DNA of 64,000 nt from Acidobacteriota bacterium (GCA_016196065.1 JACPYL010000027.1:434001-498000); one strand, 5' to 3'; shown: positions 16,110-25,540, numbered from the stretch's first letter. The notes: generated by a model from the letters alone, not told the origin. Program-made: numbers and translations.

Positions 16110-17798
16110 ATGCATCGCACTTGGACGACAACGATCCTGGCACTTATCTTGGCGATTTCGGGCGTGAGCCACGCAAAAGACGCCGCCGCAAGAATCCGCA
16201 AGGCCGTAGAAAAAAGCACTCTTAACCAGCCCGGGACTAAACCCTTCCACATGAAGGCGGTGGTCGCTCCAACGAAAGCCTCCGAGCGAGCGTCGAACCG
16301 CACCGCCACGGTCGAAATCTGGTGGGCCGCGCCAGATCGATGGCGGCGCGAGCTTCATTCGCCGGAGTTCCAGCAGATTGAAATCGTGGATGGCGCGAGG
16401 GAATGGCAGAAGAATGAAGGAGACTATTTTCCGGAATGGTTGCGGGAGGTCGCAGTTGCACTCATCGATCCCGTGCCATCGCTGGACACGGTGCTGGCGC
16501 AGGTGGACAGCGGCGAAGAGAAAAAACTGATGGGCATGAGCCACTTCAGCTGGATGATGATGAGTTCCAACGGAAGCGTGGAGAAGGCGATGGGCGGCGC
16601 GCTCGCCATCGACGACAAGACAGGACTGCTGCTTTATGGCGGCGGTTTCGGCTGGGGTGGCGAATTCAAGGAACCCAAGAATTTCCACGGCCGCATGGTT
16701 GCGCAAACGGTTCGCTCCGGTTCGTCTCCTGAAGTGACAGCCCAAGTCACAGTCCTCGACGATCTCAAGGACCCTGCGCCCGACCTCTTCGACGCTGCGA
16801 AAGCTGAAAATGATGTGCAGTTGCTGAAGACGCTGACAGTCGACGAACCCACACTGCGAAAAAACCTGTTACCCGCCGGCGCGCCGGCGTGGCCTCCGCT
16901 TCCCGATGGTCCGCGGGAAGGAGTGCTGACAACCGCCGTCACCGTTGATCGCGCGGGAAAAGTACGAGAAATAGACACGATCGTTTCCGACAACCCGGCC
17001 ATTGCTGACGCAGCCAGAGAATTCATCCGCTCCATGCATTTCCAGCCATACGTGGACAACGGTGTCCCCGTGCAAGTGGTGTCGCGGATCACCCTGCCGT
17101 TCAAGGTGGATCGTCCGGCCGGCGTCGAAGTTCTTGAGAGTGCGCGTTTTTACTTTGACGGTGGCCGAAAACTTTCCTTTCCCGCGGCTGGGACCGGGCC
17201 TCCGTATGTCTTGGAAGCATCGTTCCAGGCAAGGACCAAGGGAGGAACATTAGAAACCGGCAAGTATGTGGACAGTTGGAAGAGCGAGACGGAATGGCGC
17301 CGCGAAGCGACGATCGGCAGCAGTCGCTGCATACGATCCCGGCATGGCGATGACCGCTACCAACTCGTCGAGGGACCAGATGAGTGGCTCGTGCGGTTGG
17401 CGCTGAGAGTGATGGAACCGATTCCGGCGATAGACACGTTTGTTGAGTCCGATTGGAAAATGAAAAGAGACACGATCACCGGCGTAAAAACGATCCGCGT
17501 TCTGACCGGTTACGAAAGCCCCGAGGGAAAACTGGACCCTGACCATGCTCGCGGTTACTGGTTTGATGAGTCCGGCAAACTGGTAAGAACGTATTTTCTG
17601 GGGATGGAAATGAACCGGTCAAAGTTCGAAGACTACAACGGCATCGCTATTCCGCGCGAGATCGAGGTGCTCAGCAAAGGTGATCTGGGAATGCTGATTG
17701 AAGTTCAAAAAATCGTTCCCGCAGCAGAACTGCCGGATTCGGAGTTTATTGTGTCTGGACACAAGTGGAATCGAGCTTTCACCGACGAAGTGCGCTAA
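16110..17798 (+). CDS. Exported protein with TonB C-terminal domain between two similar outer domains
   Basis: 562 residues with a signal peptide (about 1-24, TWTTTILALILAISGVSHA). A TonB-type C-terminal domain lies unusually in the middle, about residues 265-335 (LTTAVTVDRAGKVREI and SMHFQPYVDNGVPV). The flanking parts resemble each other. The first reads EIWWAAPDRWRRELHSPEF with LIDPVPSLDTVLAQVDS, and the second reads DSWKSETEWRREATIG with VMEPIPAIDTFVESDW. The repeated part recalls outer-membrane lipoprotein-carrier-like folds, which I cannot confirm. ATG 16110 is chosen because the signal peptide starts there. It is divergent from rpsP. The function is unknown, and there is no true TonB transmembrane anchor with a proline-rich linker. 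Confidence 0.8.
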   Translation: MHRTWTTTILALILAISGVSHAKDAAARIRKAVEKSTLNQPGTKPFHMKAVVAPTKASERASNRTATVEIWWAAPDRWRRELHSPEFQQIEIVDGAREWQKNEGDYFPEWLREVAVALIDPVPSLDTVLAQVDSGEEKKLMGMSHFSWMMMSSNGSVEKAMGGALAIDDKTGLLLYGGGFGWGGEFKEPKNFHGRMVAQTVRSGSSPEVTAQVTVLDDLKDPAPDLFDAAKAENDVQLLKTLTVDEPTLRKNLLPAGAPAWPPLPDGPREGVLTTAVTVDRAGKVREIDTIVSDNPAIADAAREFIRSMHFQPYVDNGVPVQVVSRITLPFKVDRPAGVEVLESARFYFDGGRKLSFPAAGTGPPYVLEASFQARTKGGTLETGKYVDSWKSETEWRREATIGSSRCIRSRHGDDRYQLVEGPDEWLVRLALRVMEPIPAIDTFVESDWKMKRDTITGVKTIRVLTGYESPEGKLDPDHARGYWFDESGKLVRTYFLGMEMNRSKFEDYNGIAIPREIEVLSKGDLGMLIEVQKIVPAAELPDSEFIVSGHKWNRAFTDEVR

Positions 17799-17835
17799 CA
17801 GCATCTGCTTGTAGAACTCGAACGAGGTCCGTGGC

Positions 17836-18528
17836 CTAGGCGCTCGTTTCGAGGAGTGCCAGAATGTCGAGCGGTTCAGGCCGCTCCATGTAATTTTCAT
17901 TTGGCGCTGCGAAGAGGATGTTGCCATTGGAAGTGATCACGTAGGTTGCCGGAATCGGCAATTCCCAACTGTTATCGCCATTCACAAAGGGAAGATTCAC
18001 GAAAGTGCTCCGATACATGGCCTGCTGTTCGTCCGGGACGCGGTAGGCGAGTCCAAACAGGTGGGCGACCGCGTTGTGTGTGTCTACCAGGATCGGAAAG
18101 CGGAGTTTGTGCTGGTCGTGCATGAAGAAAGCTTGCTTCTCGGTTTGCGGAGAGATCGCGACTAACGAACCTCCGGCCGCCTGAATTTGCTCGGCGATGG
18201 CGCTCATCGACTCCATTTGACCAACACAAAATGGACACCAGCGTCCGCGGATGAATGAGATCACAAGGCGTCCTCGCGAGAGTAAATCCGAGTATAAAAC
18301 TCGCTTACCGTTGTGATCGGAAAGTTCAAACGCTGGCGTTTTCGCGCCGACGCCGAGCGCTTTAGCAGCGAATCCCTGAGCCTTCAGAGCGGAGACAGTA
18401 CGTTCATGGACAGCTTGGACGTCGGCCGGGACATACTTGGCGATCAGCTCTTTGCGCTCGGCATACTGCTCGCGCAACGGGCGAAGGTCTGATCCCGGAT
18501 TGGCTTCCTGGAGAGAGCGCCACTTCAT
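17836..18528 (-). CDS. Peroxiredoxin-like AhpC/TSA family protein
   Basis: Thioredoxin-fold protein of 230 residues. An N-terminal helical extension (about 1-55) precedes the AhpC/TSA domain. The motif RGRWCPFC has C98 and C101, a CxxC arrangement in place of the usual single peroxidatic cysteine in PxxFTxxC. This fits the peroxiredoxin-like group that may reduce peroxides or act as a thiol oxidoreductase. No signal peptide is seen, so it is cytoplasmic. With the TonB-domain gene it separates ffh from rpsP. Confidence 0.85.
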   Translation of the reverse strand: MKWRSLQEANPGSDLRPLREQYAERKELIAKYVPADVQAVHERTVSALKAQGFAAKALGVGAKTPAFELSDHNGKRVLYSDLLSRGRLVISFIRGRWCPFCVGQMESMSAIAEQIQAAGGSLVAISPQTEKQAFFMHDQHKLRFPILVDTHNAVAHLFGLAYRVPDEQQAMYRSTFVNLPFVNGDNSWELPIPATYVITSNGNILFAAPNENYMERPEPLDILALLETSA

Positions 18529-18534
18529 AGAAAT

Positions 18535-18606
18535 CAGTGGATAGTGGTTGGTGGACAGTGGTTAGCAACCACAAGGCGAATTGGCTTTACCAGCTACTAA
18601 CCACTG
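18535..18606. repeat. Word-like repeat (gtggttagtgg type) between ffh and the peroxiredoxin gene
   Basis: 18535-18565 repeats cagtgg-atagtggttggtgg-acagtggttag, and an inverted partner ctactaaccactg lies at 18594-18606. It is related to the ggttggtgat words at 14698-14775. It fills the spacer downstream of ffh. Confidence 0.55.
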
Positions 18607-18611
18607 CCTCC

Positions 18612-19970
18612 CTACATTCCCGGCATTTTCATTCCCGCGAGTCTCCGCGCGAAGCTGGGTTTGCCCATTTGCTTAAACATCTTTTTCATCTGCGCGTACT
18701 GGCGGAGCAGGTTGTTGACTTCCTGCACAGTGGTGCCGGAGCCGCGAGCGATGCGTTTGCGGCGGCTGCCGTTGATCACTTCGTGGTGATCGCGTTCGTG
18801 GCTCGTCATCGAATTGATGATGGCTTCGACGCGGTTGATTTGCTTTTCGTCGACATTGTCGGCGGCCTTTTGCATGCCGGAGAAAGCCCCAATCGAGGGC
18901 AGCATCCCAATAATGCTTTTCAGGGAGCCCATTTTCTTCACTTGCCGCAGCTGGTCGCGGAAATCTTCGAGCGAGAAGCCGTCGCCGGTGAGAGCTTTGG
19001 TCGCGAGATCCTGAGCCTTCTTCTTGTCGATCTGCGATTCCGCCTTTTCGATCAGGGACAGGATGTCGCCCATGCCGAGGATCCGCGAAACGATGCGATC
19101 GGGATGGAAGGGCTCCAGCGCGTCGTATTTTTCGCCGACGCCGATGAACTTAATGGGCTGTCCTGTAACCTGCCGGATGGAAAGAGCGGCGCCACCGCGG
19201 GCGTCACCATCCATTTTGCTGAGCACGATGCCGGTCAGGGTGAGCTTCTTATGGAATTCGTCGGCGGAGTTGACTGCGTCCTGTCCAGTCATCGCGTCGG
19301 CGACGAACAGAATTTCCTGCGGATTGAGCATCCGCTTGAGCGACTGCATCTCGTCCATAAGCTGGTCGTCGATGTGCAGACGGCCGGCGGTATCGACGAT
19401 GAGCACGTCGCATCCGGAGATGATCGCTTCCTTACGCGCTTCTTTTGCGAGCCGTTCGACGGTCGCCGTGTTCGCTTCGCCGACCTGGCCTTCGTAAATA
19501 TTCGCTTTGATTGCTGCCGCGACGACTTTCAACTGCTCGCGCGCCGCCGGACGATACACGTCGACAGAAACGAGCAGGGGACGATGTCCACCATTCTTGA
19601 GCCAGTTGGCAAGCTTACCGGACGTGGTCGTCTTACCGGAGCCTTGCAGGCCTGCCATCAGAATGACGGTCGGAGGCTGCGAGGCGAACTTTACCTTAGC
19701 CGTATCTTTGCCGAGCGTTTCGACCAGTTCGTCGCGCAGGATCTTGATTACCTGCTCGCCGGGCGAAAGCGCCGTCATCACTTGCTGTCCGACAGCCTTC
19801 GCGCGGATGCGGTCGATGAGATCTTTGACAACCTTGAAGTTGACGTCGGCCTCAAGCAGCGCCAGACGGATCTGCTTCAGCGCCTCATCGATATTTTCTT
19901 CGGTGAGGACAGCTTGTCCGCGCAGGGTTTTGAAGGCGCGTTGGAGTTTTTCCTGGAGATTCTCGAACAT
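18612..19970 (-). CDS. ffh: Signal recognition particle protein Ffh
   Basis: GTPase that with 4.5S RNA directs nascent membrane proteins to FtsY. The 452 residues comprise the N domain (1-88), the G domain with G1 GLQGSGKTT at 107-115 and then VDVYRPAAREQL, DTAGRLHID and SKMDGDARGG, and the methionine-rich M domain from about 300, ending MKKMFKQMGK and ARRLAGMKMPGM. The SRP RNA-binding motif RRKRIARGSG is intact. In many genomes ffh directly precedes rpsP. Here two unrelated genes lie between, and the TonB-domain one is on the opposite strand. Confidence 0.98.
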   Translation of the reverse strand: MFENLQEKLQRAFKTLRGQAVLTEENIDEALKQIRLALLEADVNFKVVKDLIDRIRAKAVGQQVMTALSPGEQVIKILRDELVETLGKDTAKVKFASQPPTVILMAGLQGSGKTTTSGKLANWLKNGGHRPLLVSVDVYRPAAREQLKVVAAAIKANIYEGQVGEANTATVERLAKEARKEAIISGCDVLIVDTAGRLHIDDQLMDEMQSLKRMLNPQEILFVADAMTGQDAVNSADEFHKKLTLTGIVLSKMDGDARGGAALSIRQVTGQPIKFIGVGEKYDALEPFHPDRIVSRILGMGDILSLIEKAESQIDKKKAQDLATKALTGDGFSLEDFRDQLRQVKKMGSLKSIIGMLPSIGAFSGMQKAADNVDEKQINRVEAIINSMTSHERDHHEVINGSRRKRIARGSGTTVQEVNNLLRQYAQMKKMFKQMGKPSFARRLAGMKMPGM

Positions 19971-20081
19971 AGGCGTAAACTTCTATTCTACCAGCGTCAA
20001 TAGACGGTCCAGGAGACCTCTTCTCCTCTACAATCCGCCCGTTGCCATCGCCTACATTCTGTGTCATTCACAAGGGGATAC

Positions 20082-20789
20082 ATGGATGTCGATTCACCAG
20101 CGCAGGGTCAGGTCCTTTATCAGCCGATAGCGCCTCGCTGGCATACGCTGGTCGTCGTTCTGGCGATGCTCACACTTTGTCTATTGGGCACCCGACCGCC
20201 ACGATACACCCACATTGGACCGTTCCGCGGGCACATTCCCGGATATCTGGTAGGGATGTTGGTCGAGTGGTTCTTGTTGGCCTTCGTTTGGTATGGACTA
20301 CGCCTTCGAGGAGTCAAGCTTCGGGACCTGGTTGGCGGAAAGGCGACCTTCAGGGGCACCTTGAACGATTTCGGCATTGCCGTCGTATTTCTGATAGGAG
20401 CGGGTATCGTTCTTCGCTCTCTCTTTTCCATGATCGCGATACCGAACCCAGGTCTGCGCTTAATCCTTCCAAGAGGGCGCACGGAGATATTGGTCTTTCT
20501 TGTCCTGGCGCTGACTGCCGGTATTTGCGAGGAGATCATCTGTAGGGGCTATTTGCAGAGGCAATTCACCGCCTTGACGAAAAATGCACTCGGTGGAGCG
20601 TTGATTCAGGCGGTGATCTTTGGTGTCGCGCACTCTTACCAAGGCACCAAAGCCATGTTAGCGATTACCGTCTATGGATACTTGTTGGGTTTGCTTGCCC
20701 ATTGGCGACGTAGCCTGCGGCCAGGCATGATGGCTCACACTCTGCAAGATTCGTTGGTGGGCTTATTGGCTGGCTACGTCTTGAAGTAG
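20082..20789 (+). CDS. CPBP intramembrane metalloprotease (CAAX/Abi type)
   Basis: Polytopic membrane protein of 235 residues. The glutamate motif EEIICRGYLQ contains E150, E151 and R155. FGVAH with H184 and a final HTLQD complete the four-motif active site of the CPBP/Rce1 family. Members cut prenylated proteins, act in bacteriocin immunity or process signalling proteins, and nothing here names a substrate. ATG 20082 has AAGGGG four bases upstream, better than the GTG at 20061. A TACAAT box at 20029-20034 could be the -10, leaving a leader of about 40 bases. It is divergent from ffh. Confidence 0.88.
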   Translation: MDVDSPAQGQVLYQPIAPRWHTLVVVLAMLTLCLLGTRPPRYTHIGPFRGHIPGYLVGMLVEWFLLAFVWYGLRLRGVKLRDLVGGKATFRGTLNDFGIAVVFLIGAGIVLRSLFSMIAIPNPGLRLILPRGRTEILVFLVLALTAGICEEIICRGYLQRQFTALTKNALGGALIQAVIFGVAHSYQGTKAMLAITVYGYLLGLLAHWRRSLRPGMMAHTLQDSLVGLLAGYVLK

Positions 20790-20828
20790 ACCATTAGAGC
20801 CTTGCGGGGAGGTCCCGCAGGTTCGCCT

Positions 20829-21461
20829 CTAACCGACCTTCGGCCTGACGATCTCAAATCGCTGGGTGGTCCTTGTGTACTGGATGCCGCCCATTCGTCC
20901 GATCAAGTCGAGCGAGTTGCGATCCAGGCGGCCTTCTTTCACGTAATTCTCGTCGACGTGAATCGAGACGATCTCTCCGATTACCAGGCTGCCGCCGTCG
21001 GAGCCGGGATTGAAGTCGAGAATCTGGTACAGCTTGCATTCGAAACTGACCGGAGAATCCGCGACTCGGATAGGACGCACGAGTTTTGACGGTGCTGCCG
21101 CAAGCTTTGCGATTTCGAATTCATCGATGGTCGGGTCGTAGTCCCCGCTGGTGAGATTCATCGCCTCGGCAAGTTCGAACGTAACAATGTTGACTACGAA
21201 TTCCTTGGTCTCGCGAATATTGCGCAGCGTGTCCTTCGGCACACCCGAATTTGATGACGACGCCTTCGGCGCGCGCATCGAAGGCGCGAAGGCAAGCAGC
21301 GGTGGGTCGGCACACGCCACATTGAAAAAAGAGAAGGGTGCCAGGTTGGGTTGGCCAGCGGCGCTCAGGGAAGAAACCCACGCGATCGGTCTGGGTCCCA
21401 CGGCGCTAAGCAGAATGTTGTAGAGTTCGCGGTCTCCGAGCTGGGCGGGAGTGGCGTCCAT
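20829..21461 (-). CDS. Flavin reductase-like FMN-binding protein
   Basis: 210-residue split-beta-barrel protein of the flavin_reduct family. The N-terminus VGPRPIAWVSSLSAAGQPNL and the following NLAPFSFFNVACADPP form the FMN site, and TKEFVVNIV is also characteristic. Relatives are NAD(P)H:flavin oxidoreductases or flavoredoxin-like electron carriers. It is monocistronic, its 3' end faces that of the CPBP gene, and it is followed by 22 bases to the HDAC-like gene on the same strand. The electron donor and role are unknown. Confidence 0.88.
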   Translation of the reverse strand: MDATPAQLGDRELYNILLSAVGPRPIAWVSSLSAAGQPNLAPFSFFNVACADPPLLAFAPSMRAPKASSSNSGVPKDTLRNIRETKEFVVNIVTFELAEAMNLTSGDYDPTIDEFEIAKLAAAPSKLVRPIRVADSPVSFECKLYQILDFNPGSDGGSLVIGEIVSIHVDENYVKEGRLDRNSLDLIGRMGGIQYTRTTQRFEIVRPKVG

Positions 21462-21483
21462 GTCACGAGTATAGCTTCTGCAT

Positions 21484-22488
21484 TTATGACTTCGCGGTGG
21501 AGGTGAATACTTCCTTGGCGGCGATGACCGTGTTGGAGTGGATAGTCACCGTGTCTTCTACTTTGCGGGCGTATCCACCGGCGAACGTCACCATCACAGG
21601 AATCTTGCGGGCCTTGGCGACGCGGAAGACGAGTTCGTCGCGTTTCTTCAATCCTTCCATGGTCAGGTTCAGGCCACCGAGTTGGTCCTCGCGATAGGGA
21701 TCGGCTCCGGCGATGTAGCAGAGTAGGTCAGGCTCGAACTGGCGCAGTCCCGAGCTGAGCGCGTTGTCGAGCCAGCCCAGGTATTCATTGTCGCCAGTGC
21801 CGTTAGGCAAATCGACATCGATCGACGATGGCGGCTTCACCGGTGGATAGTTATTTTCCTGGTGAAGCGAGATGGTGAAGACGTCTCCGGCATGGGCATT
21901 TCGAACTTTGGCAGGACGCGCAGGATTGCTGGTCGATGGAAATGTGGATGGCAGCGGATCGCTGGGGATGCGGACTCCGGCGAATATGGCAGCAGTTCCG
22001 TTGCCCTGATGCACGTCGCAATCGACGGTCATCGCAGTTCGAATCTTGTCGTCACGCTGCATGCGGCGAATGGCAATCGCCACGTCGTGGATCACGCAAA
22101 AACCTTCTCCGTGGTCGGGGAAAGCGTGATGAAATCCGCCGCCAATGCTGATGGCGATGCCGTCCTTGAGCGCGTGCTGCGCGGCCAGGATCGATCCTCC
22201 CGCGGCCAGCCAGAAGGCTTGGACCAACTCCATGGTGTAGGGAATTTCCAGCTGCAACTCTTCGCTGGCGGTTAGAGTGCCGGTCTTTAGCCTCTCGACA
22301 TATTGAGGCTTGTGCACCAGCAAGACATCCTGATCGCTGGCTGGCTGGGGAGCGAGGAAGTCTTCGGGCTGCGCGACGTTGCGTTCGAGAAGATGGTCGT
22401 GTACGCGCCGATACTTTTCGGCGGGAAAGACATGCGTGCCGATCGGAAGATAGTAGTCGTCGCTGTAGATGAGCTTGAAGGGAAGCAT
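21484..22488 (-). CDS. Histone deacetylase family protein (class IV-like amidohydrolase)
   Basis: Zinc-dependent deacetylase-fold protein of 334 residues. The active-site histidines H120 and H121 lie in GGGFHHAFPDHGEGFC, the metal ligands D158 and H160 in DCDVHQGNG, and a third aspartate in AGADPYREDQLGG, so the set is complete. Bacterial members act on acetylated proteins, polyamines or acetoin-related metabolites. The short N-terminus (YSDDYYLPIG) is like the class IV and bacterial group. ATG 22488 is preferred to the codon at 22509. It is divergent from polA. Confidence 0.9.
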   Translation of the reverse strand: MLPFKLIYSDDYYLPIGTHVFPAEKYRRVHDHLLERNVAQPEDFLAPQPASDQDVLLVHKPQYVERLKTGTLTASEELQLEIPYTMELVQAFWLAAGGSILAAQHALKDGIAISIGGGFHHAFPDHGEGFCVIHDVAIAIRRMQRDDKIRTAMTVDCDVHQGNGTAAIFAGVRIPSDPLPSTFPSTSNPARPAKVRNAHAGDVFTISLHQENNYPPVKPPSSIDVDLPNGTGDNEYLGWLDNALSSGLRQFEPDLLCYIAGADPYREDQLGGLNLTMEGLKKRDELVFRVAKARKIPVMVTFAGGYARKVEDTVTIHSNTVIAAKEVFTSTAKS

Positions 22489-22648
22489 GGCAAAATCAGC
22501 ACCCAGCATTCAGCACCTGGCAAACAACGCGCTGATAACCAGGAACTCATCATGATACTCGCGTGCTCGTATTTCTATCCCCAGCCAGCGGGCTTTTGGA
22601 GTCCGGCGAGTCGCCGGGGTTACGTTCTGGCCTGTTAAACTGAGCCGG

Positions 22649-25465
22649 TTGCCTCCGAAAAAAACATCAGCGGTGAAATCTCCGGCAGCGCCTGACGAAG
22701 CGAGCGAGAGCCAGCCATCGAAAACAGGGCTGCGTCCCGCAAGCGGTAAGGGCCGCATTTTCCTGATCGACACGATGTCGTTCATTTTCCGGGCGTACCA
22801 CGCGATGTCGCGACAGCGGCCGATGACGACCAGGACGGGCGTCCCGACTGCCGCCACCTATGTCTTCGTCAACATGCTGCGGAAGCTGCGCGACGATTTT
22901 TCCCCGGAATATTTAGCGGCTGTGTTTGACATTGGTGCGCCAACGATCCGCCATCAGCAGGCGGAAGCGATCACCACGATCCGCAAATTCGACATCAAAA
23001 CGCAGACGTTTAAAGAAGCGGAGTACGGCGGCTACAAAGCCAACCGGAAAGAAATGCCTCTTGACCTGGTGCAGCAGGTTCCGTACATACGGCGAGCGCT
23101 TGAGGGATACCGAATTCCGATTCTGCAACTCGAAGGATACGAAGCTGACGATGTGATCGGAACGCTCGCGCGCAAGGCCGCGGCGGAATCGTATGAAGTC
23201 TTTGTCGTATCGAGCGACAAGGACATGCTCCAGCTCGTGAACGATCACGTGTGCGTACTCAATCCACCGAAAGACAATCTGATTTGCGATGCGGCCAAGG
23301 TCGAGGAGATTCTCGGAGTGCCGCCCTCCCGGGTTGTGGACGTGATGGCATTGCGCGGCGACTCCGTTGACAACATTCCGGGAGCCCCCGGAATTGGAGA
23401 CAAGGGATCAGTCGAGATCATCCGGCGCTTTGGCACTGTGGAACAGGCACTGGAACGTGCTGCTGAAGTAGAGAAGAAGTCGTATCGCGAGTCGCTCCAG
23501 AACAATCGCGACAATATTCTGACCAGCAAGCAACTCGTAACTATCGACACCGACGTGGCGGTTTCCCTGGATGTACCGTCGATGAAGATCGGCGATCCCG
23601 ATGTCGAAGCACTACGCGCTTTGTTTGCAGAACTGGAATTTTCCTCATTACTGAAAGAAGTGCTCCCAGTCGCCGAGGCGAGCGAAGGCAACTATCGTGA
23701 AATCGGAACGATCGCCGAACTCGACCAATATCTTGGCGGCCTGGCGGACGACACGCCTCTCGCAATTGCAATTCCCACCGGGCACACGGATGAAGCGGAA
23801 GAAGAAGAGGAAGCCGAGCCCGAACCAGCGCAAGCCGAGTTTTTACTGTTACAGCCAGTCGACGAACCTCAGGTGGTTGCGCCCTTGGAGCGAATCGCAT
23901 TCTCGATTGCCGCGGGATCGGGCGCAGTCGTCGCCCTGTCGGACAAGGGGCTGGCGGATCGAGTCAAGAATCTCCTCGAGGGCGAGGCCACGCCTAAGGC
24001 GATTCACGATCTCAAATCATCGCTGCACCATTTCTCCGCACAGGGAGTTGCGCTGGCCGGGGTGAAGCACGATCCGATGCTGTATTCCTATCTATTGAAT
24101 CCGACGTACTCGTCGCACGCGCTGGCGGAGGCGGCGTTGCGAAGATTCAATTTGAAGATGAGCGGCAACCTTGCAGAAGCCGCTGACATGACAGGGCGGC
24201 TTGCCGTTGCGTTACGCCAGGAGGTCGAAACCGAAGGCCTGCTGTCGGTTTACGACGACATCGATGTGCCGCTCGTTCCGGTTCTCGAACGCATGGAAGA
24301 CGCAGGCGTCAAGATCGATACAGCGGCGCTGTCGCGCATGTCGACGAAGCTGGAACGCGAGATCGACGCCAAGGCGCAGGACATCTATCAGCGATGCGGC
24401 AAGGAGTTCAACATCAACTCGCCGAAGCAACTGGGCGACGTGTTATTCAATAAGCTTGGCCTTCCGATGCCAGTGAAATACGGCAAAGGCAAAAAGATTT
24501 CTACCGCAGTGGATGTGCTGGAAGGGTTGGCGGAAGAACACGAAGTTCCGCGGCTGGTGCTGGATTACCGACAACTGACCAAGCTGAAATCCACGTATGT
24601 GGACACGCTGCCCGCACTGATCCGCAACAGTAGCGGACGCCTGCACACGACCTTCGGACAAACCGGCACTGCGACGGGGCGGCTGTCGTCGACCAATCCT
24701 AACCTGCAGAACATCCCGATCCGGACGGAGTTGGGCCGTGAGATTCGCGCCGCATTCACGGCGGAGACGGGGAACGTCCTGCTGGCCGCCGACTACTCGC
24801 AAATTGAACTGCGGCTGCTCGCGCATTTCTCAAAGGACAAATTGCTGGTCGAAGCGTTCCGGCGCGGAGACGACATCCACACGTTGACGGCGTCGCAGGT
24901 TTTCGGAGTGCCCCCGCTAATGGTCACATCTGAGCACCGGCGAGCGGCGAAAGTCGTAAATTTCGGAATCGTCTACGGGCTCTCACCTTTCGGACTATCG
25001 CAGCAGTTGGGGATCGAGCCGAGCGAGGCGAAGAAATTTATCGAAGCGTACTTTGAGAAATATTCCGGCGTGCGCGCTTTTATCGATGCGACGCTTGAGC
25101 AGGCGCGGCGAGATGGGAAAGTAAAAACTCTATTTGGCCGCGTTCGTCCGATTCCCGATATCAATAGCAAGAATCCCAATCAGCGGGGCTTTGCCGAGCG
25201 GACGGCAGTCAACACTCCTCTGCAGGGAACCGCGGCAGATTTGATTAAGATCGCGATGATTCGCATCGACGAAGACATTCGAGAGCGCGGACTCAAGTCG
25301 CGCATGACATTGCAGGTCCACGACGAACTTGTGTTTGAAGTTCCGGAGAACGAGGTGGATGACTTGAAGCGGTTAGTGCGCGAGCAGATGGAAAACGCGC
25401 ACAAACTCGAAGTGCCGCTCGAAGTCGAAATTGGCGTGGGATCGAATTGGCGCGATATGGAATAG
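22649..25465 (+). CDS. polA: DNA polymerase I
   Basis: Okazaki-fragment processing and repair polymerase, 938 residues. The 5' nuclease domain covers about 35-320 (VFDIGAPTIRHQ, YEADDVIGTLA, LRGDSVDNIPGAPGIG). The middle domain has lost the proofreading carboxylates: where DTET, NLKYD and RHDMD are expected it has AIPTG, DLKSS and SSHAL. An acidic insert (about residues 382-393) lies inside it. The polymerase domain is intact, with motif A AADYSQIELR (D715), motif B RRAAKVVNFGIVYG and motif C VHDELVFE (D892, E893). The start is TTG 22649; the first ATG would remove 42 residues and begin inside the nuclease domain. Confidence 0.95.
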   Translation: MPPKKTSAVKSPAAPDEASESQPSKTGLRPASGKGRIFLIDTMSFIFRAYHAMSRQRPMTTRTGVPTAATYVFVNMLRKLRDDFSPEYLAAVFDIGAPTIRHQQAEAITTIRKFDIKTQTFKEAEYGGYKANRKEMPLDLVQQVPYIRRALEGYRIPILQLEGYEADDVIGTLARKAAAESYEVFVVSSDKDMLQLVNDHVCVLNPPKDNLICDAAKVEEILGVPPSRVVDVMALRGDSVDNIPGAPGIGDKGSVEIIRRFGTVEQALERAAEVEKKSYRESLQNNRDNILTSKQLVTIDTDVAVSLDVPSMKIGDPDVEALRALFAELEFSSLLKEVLPVAEASEGNYREIGTIAELDQYLGGLADDTPLAIAIPTGHTDEAEEEEEAEPEPAQAEFLLLQPVDEPQVVAPLERIAFSIAAGSGAVVALSDKGLADRVKNLLEGEATPKAIHDLKSSLHHFSAQGVALAGVKHDPMLYSYLLNPTYSSHALAEAALRRFNLKMSGNLAEAADMTGRLAVALRQEVETEGLLSVYDDIDVPLVPVLERMEDAGVKIDTAALSRMSTKLEREIDAKAQDIYQRCGKEFNINSPKQLGDVLFNKLGLPMPVKYGKGKKISTAVDVLEGLAEEHEVPRLVLDYRQLTKLKSTYVDTLPALIRNSSGRLHTTFGQTGTATGRLSSTNPNLQNIPIRTELGREIRAAFTAETGNVLLAADYSQIELRLLAHFSKDKLLVEAFRRGDDIHTLTASQVFGVPPLMVTSEHRRAAKVVNFGIVYGLSPFGLSQQLGIEPSEAKKFIEAYFEKYSGVRAFIDATLEQARRDGKVKTLFGRVRPIPDINSKNPNQRGFAERTAVNTPLQGTAADLIKIAMIRIDEDIRERGLKSRMTLQVHDELVFEVPENEVDDLKRLVREQMENAHKLEVPLEVEIGVGSNWRDME

Positions 25466-25534
25466 GCTGAGGTTGGGCTGAGTCCCAGTCGGGACGCCGT
25501 GTTTTTCCAGCGCAATTTCCTCTGCGCTTTCCGC

Positions 25535-25540
25535 TATAAT
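25535..25540 (+). promoter_or_regulatory. Candidate -10 box TATAAT for the PilZ-TonB gene
   Basis: A perfect TATAAT lies 71 bases upstream of the gene start in the 146-base spacer after polA. No convincing -35 hexamer is seen at 16-18 bases upstream (the best region is caattt), so activator dependence or an extended element is possible. Confidence 0.4.

Noticed and set aside
18537-20003. 488-codon plus-strand frame opposite ffh
   Set aside because: It is exactly antisense to a fully conserved Ffh, has no recognisable domain, and its composition (many F, H, R, D) is typical of a GC-rich antisense shadow.
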